Positions 16,397-29,700 of a stretch of DNA of 64,000 bases are shown piece by piece; within the stretch, counting starts at the first letter, position 1, and every line of letters starts with the position of its first letter. A program made the translations under genes and the position numbers. The notes under the pieces were generated by a model, which worked only from the letters and a program-made list of their open reading frames with translations, did not search any database and was not told the DNA's origin. The stretch spans positions 29,273,516 to 29,337,515 of the forward strand of contig NC_057766.1 in assembly GCF_010389155.1 (NCBI RefSeq). The letters are read 5' to 3'. The DNA is from Erigeron canadensis. Lineage: Eukaryota > Streptophyta > Magnoliopsida > Asterales > Asteraceae.

Positions 16397-17729
16397 TTAA
16401 ATATATTATAGCCTGAATTCCGGCTGATGATCTAACCACAACAATTAAGCTAGATGCTACTTGTTTTACGTAGGCTATGACTAACTTTTGAGAGGTAATG
16501 TTATAACTAATTAACCATTCATTATTCTATATACCCATTTATATAACGTGCATAAAGCCAACAAATATTTAATTAGATTCCGCATTTGTAGTTTCAGATT
16601 TTAATGGTAGCCAAGTTGCAGCCATATTTTATAGATGATCATCACGTTGATTTCACCTAAATAAATTTTATAATCGAGATAGATTATTTTAATAGCGAGA
16701 GTCAAGTATTCTAAATTTCGTAAACAACCCAAAATAATTGATGGGTCATGTCATGATGTACACATCTTATTATTTATTGTATGATTCTTACACAAGCATT
16801 TGATGAAGGGATGCAATTTACAGTTTTTGCAATGTGTCTGAGTCTATCATAAGTCAAAGGTGGGCATTTTGAATGAGTTGACGAAATGTTACCGGTGTTT
16901 TAATGACAATAACTAAGCGTGTTCAAATGGTTTAGTCAGTTTGGTCTGATCGTGTTTTAAATAAAAATTTTATCCAACTAATATTCAAGCTAAAAATGTA
17001 AACAATCAATTCAGATTTTTCAAACTACATTTGGTTTTAAAAAGATAAAGTGAATCAAAAACATTACTAAAAACACTAGACATTTGCCTGATGCAATGGG
17101 GTGGCGGCAAAATGACAAGTTGGCCCTTTGTATATGTTGTCGGGAATAACAGAGAAATATATAGGGAAAAACAAATATACCGCTAAAAGCATGTATGCTT
17201 CTCCATTCCCCTCACAATCTTCCCCCTAAAAATCACATGTGTAAATACAAAATCATCTCTCTCACAAAATCATGCTAGATGCACAACATACTTGTTATCC
17301 CCAAATATATATACATGGTGCACAAGAGCCATTTTTAGAAAGCAAAATATGAACCTTCTCAAAATAAATTGTTGGGAAATGACAAGTAAACTGATGCATT
17401 TATAAATGGTAAAGCAAGTTTTATAGAAAGGATGTCCTGCAGTTGTCTTTCTGTATTGTAGTTAACTTGCAACACACATGAAAAATATATGATGTAAACT
17501 AAGAAATTCCCACCATCAGAACTCATAAATCCTTTAGATTAGTTGATTAATAACTTCAAATTACCTATGACAAATGAGTCAAAATACCATGAGAGCCTAA
17601 ATAAAAGATTTTAGTAGCATATGTACAACTCAAAAGATGTTCTACCATACTAACATTAGTACTACATCACAAATTTACTGCTGCTGCTACTTTATCTACA
17701 AAACACATGCTTCTGATCTTTTCCTAAGT
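16397..17729. other. Intergenic; 3' side of the Tra1 gene
   Basis: No coding frame with family resemblance. The right part (to about 17400) is likely the 3' untranslated region and terminator of the minus-strand Tra1 gene. The rest is AT-rich and unassigned. Confidence 0.45.
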
Positions 17730-20700
17730 TTAAAACCAGGGATGCCAAGTTGGATCCATCATGCATAAGTTTCTTGGAGTAAGAGCAGCTTCGACAAGTT
17801 CCGTAACACCTCTTTGCACCGACTGTGGCGGATCCATTGAATTTTCCTCCTAAATTCCAAAAAATATATACATGCAGATTGAAATAAGAGATACAATTTA
17901 TGAAATTGAATAAAGAAAGAGTATGAAATGGTCACTGATTTATTGGACGACAATATACCTCTTCTGATATGAACTGAGGGGCAATCCCATTTATTCGGAC
18001 AATCACTTGCTCTACATTTGTGGTGATCTTTTGTTTAAATTCAGTGGGGTTCATGCTACCCCCACCAACAACCGGGGCCAACGGCATTCCAAGAGGCCTT
18101 CTCCATGACCAAGATAACAGCTCATCACGGAAAAACATAGCTAAATGATGATAGAGGTGTTGACTTTGCTGCAATGTACAAGATTATAAACGTTTAGCAC
18201 CAAATATCAGTGATTGCTAGGATGAATCAGACATTGCCTTCTGAAAGTCAGACTATTACACTTTCATGTGGCAGGAAATAATCAGTTTATAGTGTCTAGG
18301 ACTTTTTTGGGTAACAGGCTTTAGTGAAAGCAACTCTAATAAATCTGAATTAGTTATTGATAATCGGTTGAAGGGTAGCTCAAATAAAACTGATTCGTTA
18401 GACCTAGAATTATTAGTTAATGAGTAGGTGCAAGTAAATTATTTTTAATTATATAATAATTAGGGGCCATATTACATAGAAGTTCTTAATAATTAGGAAT
18501 CTGCAAACACTGATTATCGATGAAAAAGGCAAGGTATTCATTTAGTGATGGGAAGGCAAGGTATTCATTTAGTGATGGGAAAGCTACAAGCTACTAACCT
18601 TGGGGGATACAACAGCCTGAGCTGCTGCACACATGGCAGACACAATGAGTCCCTCAACACCAAAATGAGAAAAAAACGCCTGCAAATTTCTTGTCAGCCG
18701 AAAAGGCACTGGTTCATTGAACTCAATCATACCGTTGGCATCATATGCGGGGTGGAAATCTGTTTGAAATATTTTCCCAGTGTTCTTAGCAAACAATATT
18801 TTGTTAGGAGACCTCCCACCTATTTGTAGCATGAAAGATGTGAAACTTGAGAGGGCTAACTGGATAGCAAACTGCTTCTTGAAAGCCCACATGTGATTTC
18901 CACTCAGTAGTGTTTTGTACATATACTGAGAGAATATATTTTCAAGGACATAATCTTTAGTAATGTGGTTGTAGGCTTGAAGACGGAGATCAACTACAGC
19001 TTCTGGTGATATTTGACCCGAGATTGCTTGGTTTAGCTGTTCCTTAAAATAGGCAATTGGTTGGTCAGCCTCTTTATTGTTTCTTGAACAATGGTTCTCG
19101 TATACCTCCAAAAAGGTACTGTATGTTAAGTCATCTTCAACCATTCGCACCTGAAGATTAGGCATACATATCACTTTAGAGGTTGAAAAATCAAAGAAAC
19201 ATAAAGCTCACTAGATGGTCGAGTGGAGTGGTTCACATAACTGGAAAAAATAGTCTCACCCGCAACAACTTTTTCCCAATAACAGTAACTAATGAGTTAG
19301 GAAATACTAAAAGGGAAAACGTTACATACACCGCAAAATTTATTTATACATCGCCTGCCTACGTTTTACACCACGAAATGTACAAAACTAGGTTAAAATT
19401 GGTGGTGTAATGATAAAACTTGTGTATTGATAAAAAATGTTGGTGTACGTATTATCTCCCATAAAATATTATCACAAAAATAACCTATCTTAAAGAAACA
19501 GATAAGGAAGTTGTATGCATTAAAGTGACTTTAGGTATACAATATTATGACAGGAATAACCCATTCTTCAAATTAACACATTAGGAGGTTGTATTTGTAT
19601 ACTTGCATGCTTTAAAGTGACTTTAGGCGACTTATAACCCATTTATGATATGTCCCCCTTTTTGGTTAAAAAAAGTATTCAGCTTGTTTGAGATGTAACA
19701 ATCCATCAATAAGTAATTAGGTCAGTTCCCACCACCATAAAAACAACTTCTCGGGTACATATAGCATATAAAACTCACAAAAATCTGATACGATCTTGAT
19801 TTCTGAATAATCTTTTATATATCTCATACCTGAGACCAAACAGGGATGATAATAGGTGTATGAATGTTTATGTGTCGGCGTCTTGATTCTTTGTGCTTAT
19901 CAAACATCCGATTCATCACACGGAAAAGTTGTAAAATCCGTTCATCGCTCCTGGCGTTTGGAGTCAGGGATGTTTGTACTATAAAATGTCGTTGCGAGCC
20001 ATCAGAACCAATGAGAGTCAAACGTCGGAAACTGCTCCCATGCCTACGCACAATTGGAATATCTGCCCCTACCCGGTCTAGCTTCACAGTATGATCAGGT
20101 GCAACTTCCTGCAGTAAACAGATAAGGTTTGAAAAAGATACAAAAAGTAAAAGATAAAAGATGTATACACACATAATGTCCATTAATCCATATTATATGC
20201 GCAACCAGATATGTACTTACTTGATCAGTGAAGTACTGTCCTGGAACCTCGACCTCGACCACATGGAAGTCACGCAACACCCTGCTTTCTTCCTCCAGTT
20301 TCAATACAGCTGGGAAACGGTCCTCTACGTTGCTCTGAAGAATGTTTTTCCAGTGCTTTAGTCTTTCAGTTAGATCAGATAAGGTAGCTGGGAAAGTAGC
20401 AGTACTCTCTGGATCAAGGTCACGTTCAAAATCCTGCTTGTACTCTCTTACAAACTCCACATGCTTGTTAACCGCATCTGCTGAGAAACATGCCCTGCAA
20501 ACACCTGAGAGCTCCTTTTTAAGAGACTGTGGAACCTCTGCTGTTGTGGCGGTAGGGTATTTATAACAACGATGCAGCAGAGCATTAACCACAGCCAACA
20601 GTCGCTCCTCTGGCAGGGTCACAAACCTTGAACCTATTTCCGTGAGTAAACTCTACCAAAATGAAAATAAATATATATGTTAGACAACTAATTAAGAGTA

Positions 20701-23700
20701 TAAATTAAGATACTTGCCACCAAAAGTTTAGTTACCTCAAGTTCACTAGCTAAGTTGGTGTGTTTGCTTCTAAGAGCCTCCATTATATCTTTTGCAGCAT
20801 CAAAAGCACTAGCAGCAGAAGCAACTAAACCCATGGCATAGTTACGCCTTATAGCATTTTGACCACCATCACTAATCGAAGAAGGATTCTGTTGTTCATT
20901 ACCACCCAGCACACTGCCGTCAGGTGCTGTAGACCGTTCAGGTTCTTGACCTTGAGAGCTACCACCCTCATGGGACCCAACAGGGCCTGTCGATTGTGTT
21001 CCTTGGTGAATCTGGTTATCCGAGGCTGAAGAACCACCACCCTGTCTGCCATCAGCCGCACTAGCCATGTTTTGATGCATCCTTTGTTGAGCCATTGCCA
21101 TTCGGCCAAATTCAGATTTATTTGCAACATCACGCCGCTCAAGCAAATATGTGCGCAGCCAGTAATACAATGCCTGAAAGTCAAATAAATATTATAGAGT
21201 CAACTTGACAAACCTAAACCAACTACAAAAAAAAGCACAATATTAACCTGTGGATATACGGTTGCAACTTTTAGCAGAACAAGTTTGCAATGTGGGGCTT
21301 CAGATCTTTGCAGGGACAATAATAGTTGTGGAATCCAAGAAAGCCAAACCCAATGAGGTATCTGATCAACATATTTATCAAAAGCTCTTCCAACAGACTC
21401 ATTGGGGGTGTCAAAGCTGAGAAGGTACAGAACACGAGCTAGATGGCTTCTGGAATTAAGAATGCCAAACTTAATACCTTGCAGAAAACAACTCACAGCA
21501 TACTCCAACCAAATCTCTTCACGTGTTTCTTTGAAAGCCTGTCAAAGCAAGATATCAGAGCAGTCTATGAATGAAATAGTAATATTAATTAGGCCTGGCA
21601 AAATTTACCCAAACAATAAAACTTGGGTAAGTTTGAGCAACTTTTCAGTCATTTGGGTATATTTGGACACCCTTGGAATGATAGAACGGGTTTGAATTAG
21701 TATGTCAGGTAAGCCTTAAATTTCTTGTGCGGGTCGAGCGGGTCTATCTAGCGGGTATATATGGGCACCCGATCGATCAAGCAACGATGTACAACTTTCT
21801 CATCAGAAGTCAACAACTCTGAGTTTGATTTACTTGTATTTGATGTTGGCAGTCGCAAATATGGTTGATAGGTAGTGGTCACACGGTGGTGGTTGGACCG
21901 TCGATCCATGGTGGTGTTAGTGGTTGGATCGTTGAAGCTTATGCTTGTGAGGTCGTCAGTGATGTGGTCGGAGATGTGAGATGTCGATCCATGGTGAATC
22001 ACAGAATCAGGAAGATGAAAATCTATATTTGTATATGTATTATATATAAATATAAATATAAAATAAAATGTTTAGAGAGAGAAACTGAGGAGGCGATCAT
22101 GAAGAAAGTGTAAGTATATGGTCAGAATTTCAAAGAAAGTTGGGTGGGGTAGGTAGTTTCTTGTGTGCATCTCAAATATTTTGTACTACAGTATTTCTTT
22201 TTATATATATATATATCTTTTTCTTTAAAAAGGCATATACATGTACTACTTTTCAATTTGGGTTTATATTTTTCCTTAAAACTGACTCTTTCAATTTTGG
22301 GTTAGTCTTAGCTGTTATATATTCAAAAGGTGTTAAATCGGGTTAAAAAAAAAAAGAGTGGGTAGACCCGCACCCAACCCGCTTTGACCCGCATTCCTGG
22401 AATTACACCCTTGGACCCGCACCCGTTTCGACCTGTGCCCGTTTTGACCCGTTACCCAAACCCGTCCGACCCGCCCATTTTGCCAGGCCTAATATTAATG
22501 ATGCAAGTAATAAATAAATGCATACCATGTCACAATAATTTCCCCAACTTATCCACCCTTTAGGCAGGTTCTTGAAAAGGCTGATGGCATTTGAATATGA
22601 CAGATTGGCTCCCTCACAATCATGTAGCTTTAACAAAAAATCCCCTTTGATGCGGAAAATTTCTGCTTTATGTTTGACAGGAAAGTATTCCAGATTGGTA
22701 CTGTTAATCAAATTAAGACCACTTGTAAGCTCTCCTTTCATTTCCAGATATGCCTTTGCTTGCTCCCTTATCTTAACAAAAGCCTCCTAAACATACACAC
22801 AAAGAGACATAAATAGTTGTTAGGTTCAAAATAAGAATTGTGCAAGTTTCAATTCCAAGAACCTACTTCAATAGCAAGAGAAAACATTACACGTGAGCAA
22901 GTTTGAAATAGAGTGGCTGTACCTGCACTTCCATAGTTGAGTGGCCATACATTTTTTCCAAAACGGTGACACAAACATCATGAAGACTCTGCTTACGGGC
23001 AATATGAGCAAGTTTATTGACATTCCATGCCTTATCACGGTAACCAAGGTGATGAAGTTGAGGACTTGAGTTGGCCATATCTTTAAACGCATCAATCACT
23101 GCATTATACATTTCATTCCTCCACTGCAATAAATCATACCAAACAGACAAATTATCCCATTCATTTGGAGTTCTGAGTCTCCAGGTTTCAAGAATGTCTT
23201 TCAGATCGGCATACGAACTACCATGTACGCCAACAGAAGGATTCGCAGCTTGTTTATTTCCATTTGCTATATCTACTATAACTCTGGCTGATTCTTGAAC
23301 CTCTACTAATTGTTGGAATTGCTGCAGAAGTGGAATTCTAGCGTGGATAGACATCTCAGGCAACTGCCACCATTGTTCTAAAGCAAGGTCAACACCTTTA
23401 CCAACAATATTTTCGGCATCACCAACACCATTGGTATTTTTCTCATGTAGAGAAAAATATGCTTGGATTATACGAAGCTTTGGAGTTTCTTCAACTTGAG
23501 CCTTCGGAATAACATTTTCTTTCAAATATGCCCAATCTGGTTGTTTCCAGAGACTATCAAGTAAAATTTCATAATTATCAACAAGTTTACCAAAGTCCAC
23601 CAATACATCCCATTGACTGAGTTGACTAGCACAATATAACCATTGCTCCTCCCAGAGACACATCTCAGCTTTGGGTACAGTGTTATTGTAAGTGCCTTGT

Positions 23701-26700
23701 GTTGCCTTAACCATGGCTTGGTAAAACAGACTTTGGGCCCGCTGCCAGTAACCATGCTGAACAAGTGATAACCCAACCCGAGTTTCAGCAGTAATTGACC
23801 GTTTCTTCCACAATCCATACCTCATATCTTCCTCATTCAGCAACCGATAAAGTTCAGCGAGAGACTCGGAGCACTTTGTTTCATTTTGAAACAGCATCAC
23901 ATGACTTTCTAGAAGATTTAGTGCTATGTGCCATGCATTGTAAGTCTTTCCAATATACTTTATGAGTTCACTAGGCATTCGAGGTTGCGGGTGGCTTAAC
24001 TGGAGTCCTTCTAAAAGAGCTTGCACCACATTTGGCCTGTTACCCTGCTGCTTCTTATGGTAATCTTTTGATAAGAGAGAGATTATCGGCTTAGCAAGTT
24101 TTACTTGCTCTTCCTTGCACAGAGTCACCCAGACAATGGGAAACACCAAAACCCACAAATGATATGCAACATTTGCATCTGTATGAGCGAGCTCTCTCAA
24201 TGGAATTACCAGATCACCAACCTACAACAAAGTAAAAGAAGCTAAGCAAAATGCAATACACACATAAATAAATGAGGCCTTATGATACCTGAAGCCGGCT
24301 CATCTCGCTCATGAACTTAGCATGCTTGGCAACAAGGGAATCAACAGTTAAAGGAGTATCATCTGTTCCCTCAGATGAATCAGTAACCATATCAGTAACC
24401 ACAGATTGGGGTCCAGAAAGTTCTGGATGAGAGCCTGCAGCCAGAAGAGATGTAACCTTGGCAGAATTTGGAGGAAGTGTGATAGGTTTATTCTCTACTA
24501 GAATGGCAAGAAGAAGATCAAGTCCTTGTTTCAGCCAAAAGACATCACTCAGAGCCTCCCAGTCCTGAACTTGAATAATGTACTGCAGTCTTGTGAACAG
24601 TGTTTTCTGAAGAGATTCATGGTAGAGGGAGAAAAACCTCATCCGCATTTCAGGATCCCTTGCTCTTAAACCTAGTAAAAACTGTCGCTCTACTTTTTGA
24701 AATACTTCTTGGCGCAAAGTCAATGGATACCTATGAATCAATGAAGGGATTGTATAATGCAAGCATGTAAACTTAAATGGCTTTACCTAAAAACTAAATG
24801 AATTCAAAGTGGTAGATTACTGCTTACTTGTCCGCATCTGCACAAAGCCCATAAAGGAGCTCAAGATATTTTCGGTCCCACTCTTCAAGAGAAGTTGGGG
24901 AAAAATTCTGCTTATCAACTTGAGAAAGCTTCTGGAGGAAAGATACAACTTCTTTTGGGGTAAGGAAAGAGACAGAAGTAGTGTTCATTCCGGGCATGCC
25001 AAGATCTTTGTCAATCCATCCCTTTATTACATCAAGGATGCAGAGCAGCACTGTCTGATCAGTTCCTTTCTCAGAGAGCAAGGAATTTAGTATCTGTGTT
25101 ATGGACTTTTTGAAGTCAGGCACAAGCATCACCTTCTCACCAATCAGTTTCATGACGGATTTAAGATTGGCAATCACCACTCCAAGATCAGTACCTTGAC
25201 GAGACGAACTGACCGCAGAATCTGGGTCTGTCCTTTGACCCTGAAACGAAGATAACCAGCTTTATGGTGAAAGCTCATTTTCCAAAAAAAGACAGTCTGA
25301 AAGAGAAGCAATGCAAATGAAAAAAGGTAAATAACTCGATCAGAATATACATACTTGTCTTGCGTATGACCCAGGAGCAGATGCCAAATCACGTGCTAGC
25401 CGTTGAAGAACCCGAACCAAATTAAAAGGGTCAATGACACTCTTTTGCACTTCAGCTAACGTTTGTATGATATATAGTACAAAGCTAATCATAGAAGCGG
25501 AGTTATCTTCACCAGCTGTCTGAGGAGCTGCAACAGATGCAAGGTGCTTCTGTACAAGCTCCTCAACTTTTTGATACAACAACTTCACATCCTGTGGGGT
25601 GCTAGTTGCTTCTGAAGGGAAAGCAACAAAAACCATCTTCAACAATGAACACAAAGACTTACCAACATCTAACATTTTATACTTGAAGCAGGGCTCAAGT
25701 ATCTGCAAAGAATTATTGAAAAATACAATTAAACATTTTGAACAAAAATCTAGAACATGTAAAAAAAATCAGAGTATACCTACTTGAGAAATATGGATTA
25801 TATTATTACGGATGAATAAATGCGGTTGTTTCTCCAAAACTTTATTCATCACATCCAAACCCTGTGCCAGAGATGCAGATGGGTCCTTTGACTGAGTTGG
25901 CGGAATGCTGCTGAGAAGCTTCTCTAAATAATTGAACTTAACATTAGCATTTGGCCAAACCTCCAATGCCTGTGATAAGAGCTCTAATGCTTGCTTATAC
26001 ATGAGACTTGCTTCCTTGTCCTTCGGCTCTATAACCAAAGCAACCTGTCATTAAAAAATCCACCAAAACTTAGATATTTCACTTCACAAATATTCCAACT
26101 ATATTAAATGGACACGTACTCTTATCAGAAAATTGATAATCATTTCCTCCATTGCAGCATTAGGTTTAAACTCCTCATCTGGTTGTCCAGCAGACCCTGG
26201 TGTTTCTATATTTGGAATTGAAGAGGCACCACCAGGTGACATGACACCAAAAGATTGAAGACCGGGCTCAACCTTTAATCGCTTGGTTTGATCTTCGGAA
26301 AATGAAGGCCCATCTACTGATCGCTTAATGTCACCACCAGAGGGACCTAGATTTGACCCATCATTATTTTGACTAGTGCCTTCACCGTCATTGACTATTT
26401 TCATCTCATTTTGTCTTTGCCTCTCCCAATTAACAACCAACCCAGCAAGTTCAATTGCGAGACGCCGGTTCTCTGAAGTAGTATTATATGGTAAACCAAG
26501 GCGACTAAGGGAATTAACCATCTGAGGCACAAACTGGGCCCTACAACTGTAGAAAAGATCTGAATGACGAACAATGAGCTGGAAAATGTGAATGAGATTA
26601 GGAATTGAATGTCCTTCCTCCACAAGGATCTTTTTTGTGTAGCGTATCCAAATTGGCATGCGGGAATTGTCACCAATGGGTAATCTTCGTGGAAGTGCTG

Positions 26701-29700
26701 GCATTAATATGTCAAGGGCTTGCTTGACCAACATTTTGTTCTCTGGCTGACAAGTCCGAAGAAGGGCTACAAACACCTACAAAATTAGCTTTGGGGTCAG
26801 TAACTCGCCCAAATTGATGTAAACTTGTAAACCGGAAGTAGCTAGATCCAGGAAGAAAGCATTTGAATAAAACATGTAAAGGAATTTACTTGCAGCGAGA
26901 ACTGAGAACTTTATATCACATTTAAGTACTATCTTAATGTGTCACGTATTTATGGAAGTACCTGCAGTATGATCTTTTCTGGAGCTTGATAGGCCTCCAA
27001 GAAGTGGCATACATTGACAAAGGCCCATTGCTTACTAGCACTATCTTCACGTTTTAGGTGATTCCACCCAAATTTTATAAGTTCCTTCCTATGATGGACG
27101 AGGTCAGTCTGTAGATACTTGAGAAGTAAAGTAGCAAGTTGAAGAAGCTCTATCCTAAAAGGTTCATCATAATCAGCAGAGACCTATGCATGATAAAGTA
27201 GTCAGTATGGAGGCATGCCAATTAGAAACCATTAAGGTTTTTTATTAAAAAAAAAAAGAAAAGATAAAAGATAAAAACATATAGATGGGAAGTAAAGTAA
27301 AAAACTCACCTCTTCAGGAGGGTCCAGAAGCTTGTCAACAATTGTTTTAATGATTGCAGGATCTATAACTTCCCAAGTTTGCTCATTCTGAAATGCATGA
27401 GCCAGCATTGGAAGAATCAGCATTTGCATGATGACTACCAAATGATCAAGACCCATTTGTTTTGATTGAAGGACGTTAAGAAAGTGCAAAAGAAGGGTTT
27501 TCTTCATACTGGTTGGATATCCCTCAGCCACCTAGATGAAATGACACAATTAGACTTTGCAAGACACATACATAATATTTTGTTTTCACTCGCAATATGA
27601 AAGCATCCTCTTCCAAAATACCATACCTCAATGATGTAAAACTCCTTCAAGAAGGTAAAATCAATGCGCGTATGATATAAAAAGATGGAGAGAATTTCAA
27701 ACAGCACATTCACTTCAGTTTTATCGTGGCGTAGATAGTTCAGAAAGCATTTGACTAGCCATTTGCTCTCTTTCACCTGCATTTCACAATGACAGATAAT
27801 TAAAATAACACAATATGTCAAATAGAAAATATGTTACAAGTCCGTTGTTAGTAACTAATGTAGACGTCACTGAATTTATAGGCAACTAGGCAATAAAATA
27901 TATACATGATCAATAAATTTGATGTAAGTTTAGACTAGTGTATTTTATGATGGGGAGCTACTTGTAAGAAAACTCTTAACATCGAAATGCATCTTCAATA
28001 TTCCGTAGCATTCAGAGGTGTAAACAGACTAGATCACAAAACAACTGAATCAATGCCCCCCACACACACACACAAAACAACACAAAAAAAAAATAAAAAT
28101 CAATGTCCCCATTCTGCTATAGTTTGTTCCAAAATTACAAATGAACCTAACAATTCTACCCTTGACACTTCTTTTTGCAAAACTGGATTCCTAAAATACT
28201 GCAAAAGCAAGATTAAAATTGTCATCCAGCTAGGCAGGTATTGATGCAATTATAAGACATTTCTAGAACTAGTGCCTTTCTCATCATGGACACTTATTTT
28301 GGGACAGAGGGTACAACATTTTAACTAGAGTACTGCAACAAGATGCAGAATGCACGTCATCAAAATCACAAGGACTTAAATAGCTACAACATCGACAAAC
28401 ATGCCTATCATACTCACCTGCACCAAACTCTGTTCTTGCTTATTCTGCAGCCGAGATATCCTAGCAGGGGACTTCCAACAAAGAACCAATGTATCAAAAA
28501 CAATCCGGTTACTCTGCAGCCATCCGGGCATGAGTTTGACCAATGTTTTAATAAGAGCGAGACCCTGGAAATAAGCATCTGGCAAGACACTTGTGGTAGC
28601 AGAATTAGAAAGGGATTGCGTATTGTCATCACCCCCCAATGAAGAAGTCTCTACTGGCCCCTGAGCCATTGATGGCTCAGCTGCTGGCATAAACTCGGGG
28701 AATGCACTTGAGAGTATCTTCTCTGGTGACTTCGCAAGTTCTTCTCGTAAGGGCTGACCAGCATCTGATCGTATGATGTACATTAACCTGAATAATGCTC
28801 AAATATATCAAACTAAAACTTATACAAAGCAAGGTTCCAAGCAGAAATTGAGCTACTAACTTCAGGAACCTACCGACGAAAATATTTTGGGTCAGATAAT
28901 CGGGCAAGAAAATAATCAATAGCAGCTTGCGGATAACGATTCAAGAATTTTGTCAGTGGAAGACGATAAGGACTGTTGATCTCGCTATAAAACTGCCCAG
29001 GTGGAAGGAATGCTTCTAATTCAATAGTCAAAGTTACAAGTTCATCAAGAAACTTCCCTGCCGCACTGGGTAGCAAGTGAAAAAGTTCGATGATAGCTGC
29101 ATTAAAGATCATTGGAGCATATAAATGGATATGATATACTACTTACTTTATATAGATAAAACAGAGCATCTTCAGAATAAAAAAATAAAATAAACAACCC
29201 ACCAGCTGCTATCTTTGGTTCTTCACCGTTTCTCCAAGATTTTTGCATCTGTTGAAGTTTCTCTGGTTCCAGCCATCTCTTCAGATGCTCCAGCAGTTTG
29301 TTTCCCAATGCCACGTTAAACCAATTTGATAGAAGTTCAAGAAGGCGGGCCAGACCAAGTAGTAGAGGCATACCGAGGTTCTTCGTATGAGCCAGATTAA
29401 CTAGTATAGGCCTCAGGCTGCTCTGCAGAAGGTCCTTAGGCATCCGTTGCTGCAAAACAGCCTAAATGACAGCATCACCAAACATAAGGTAAGAGCGAAT
29501 AGCTTAATAGGCTATATATACAGACCACACAGACATAATATTAAACTCTACGAGAAAAACTATGCAAAATAACAGCATGATGTCCAGTGAAATAGATCAA
29601 ATTAGCCGCACATGACGACTAACATCCAAGAGATATTATCAATATTTACAAAATCCAGCTTTACTTTCAGGAATAACGACCCTACAGATTTGTAATTTAC

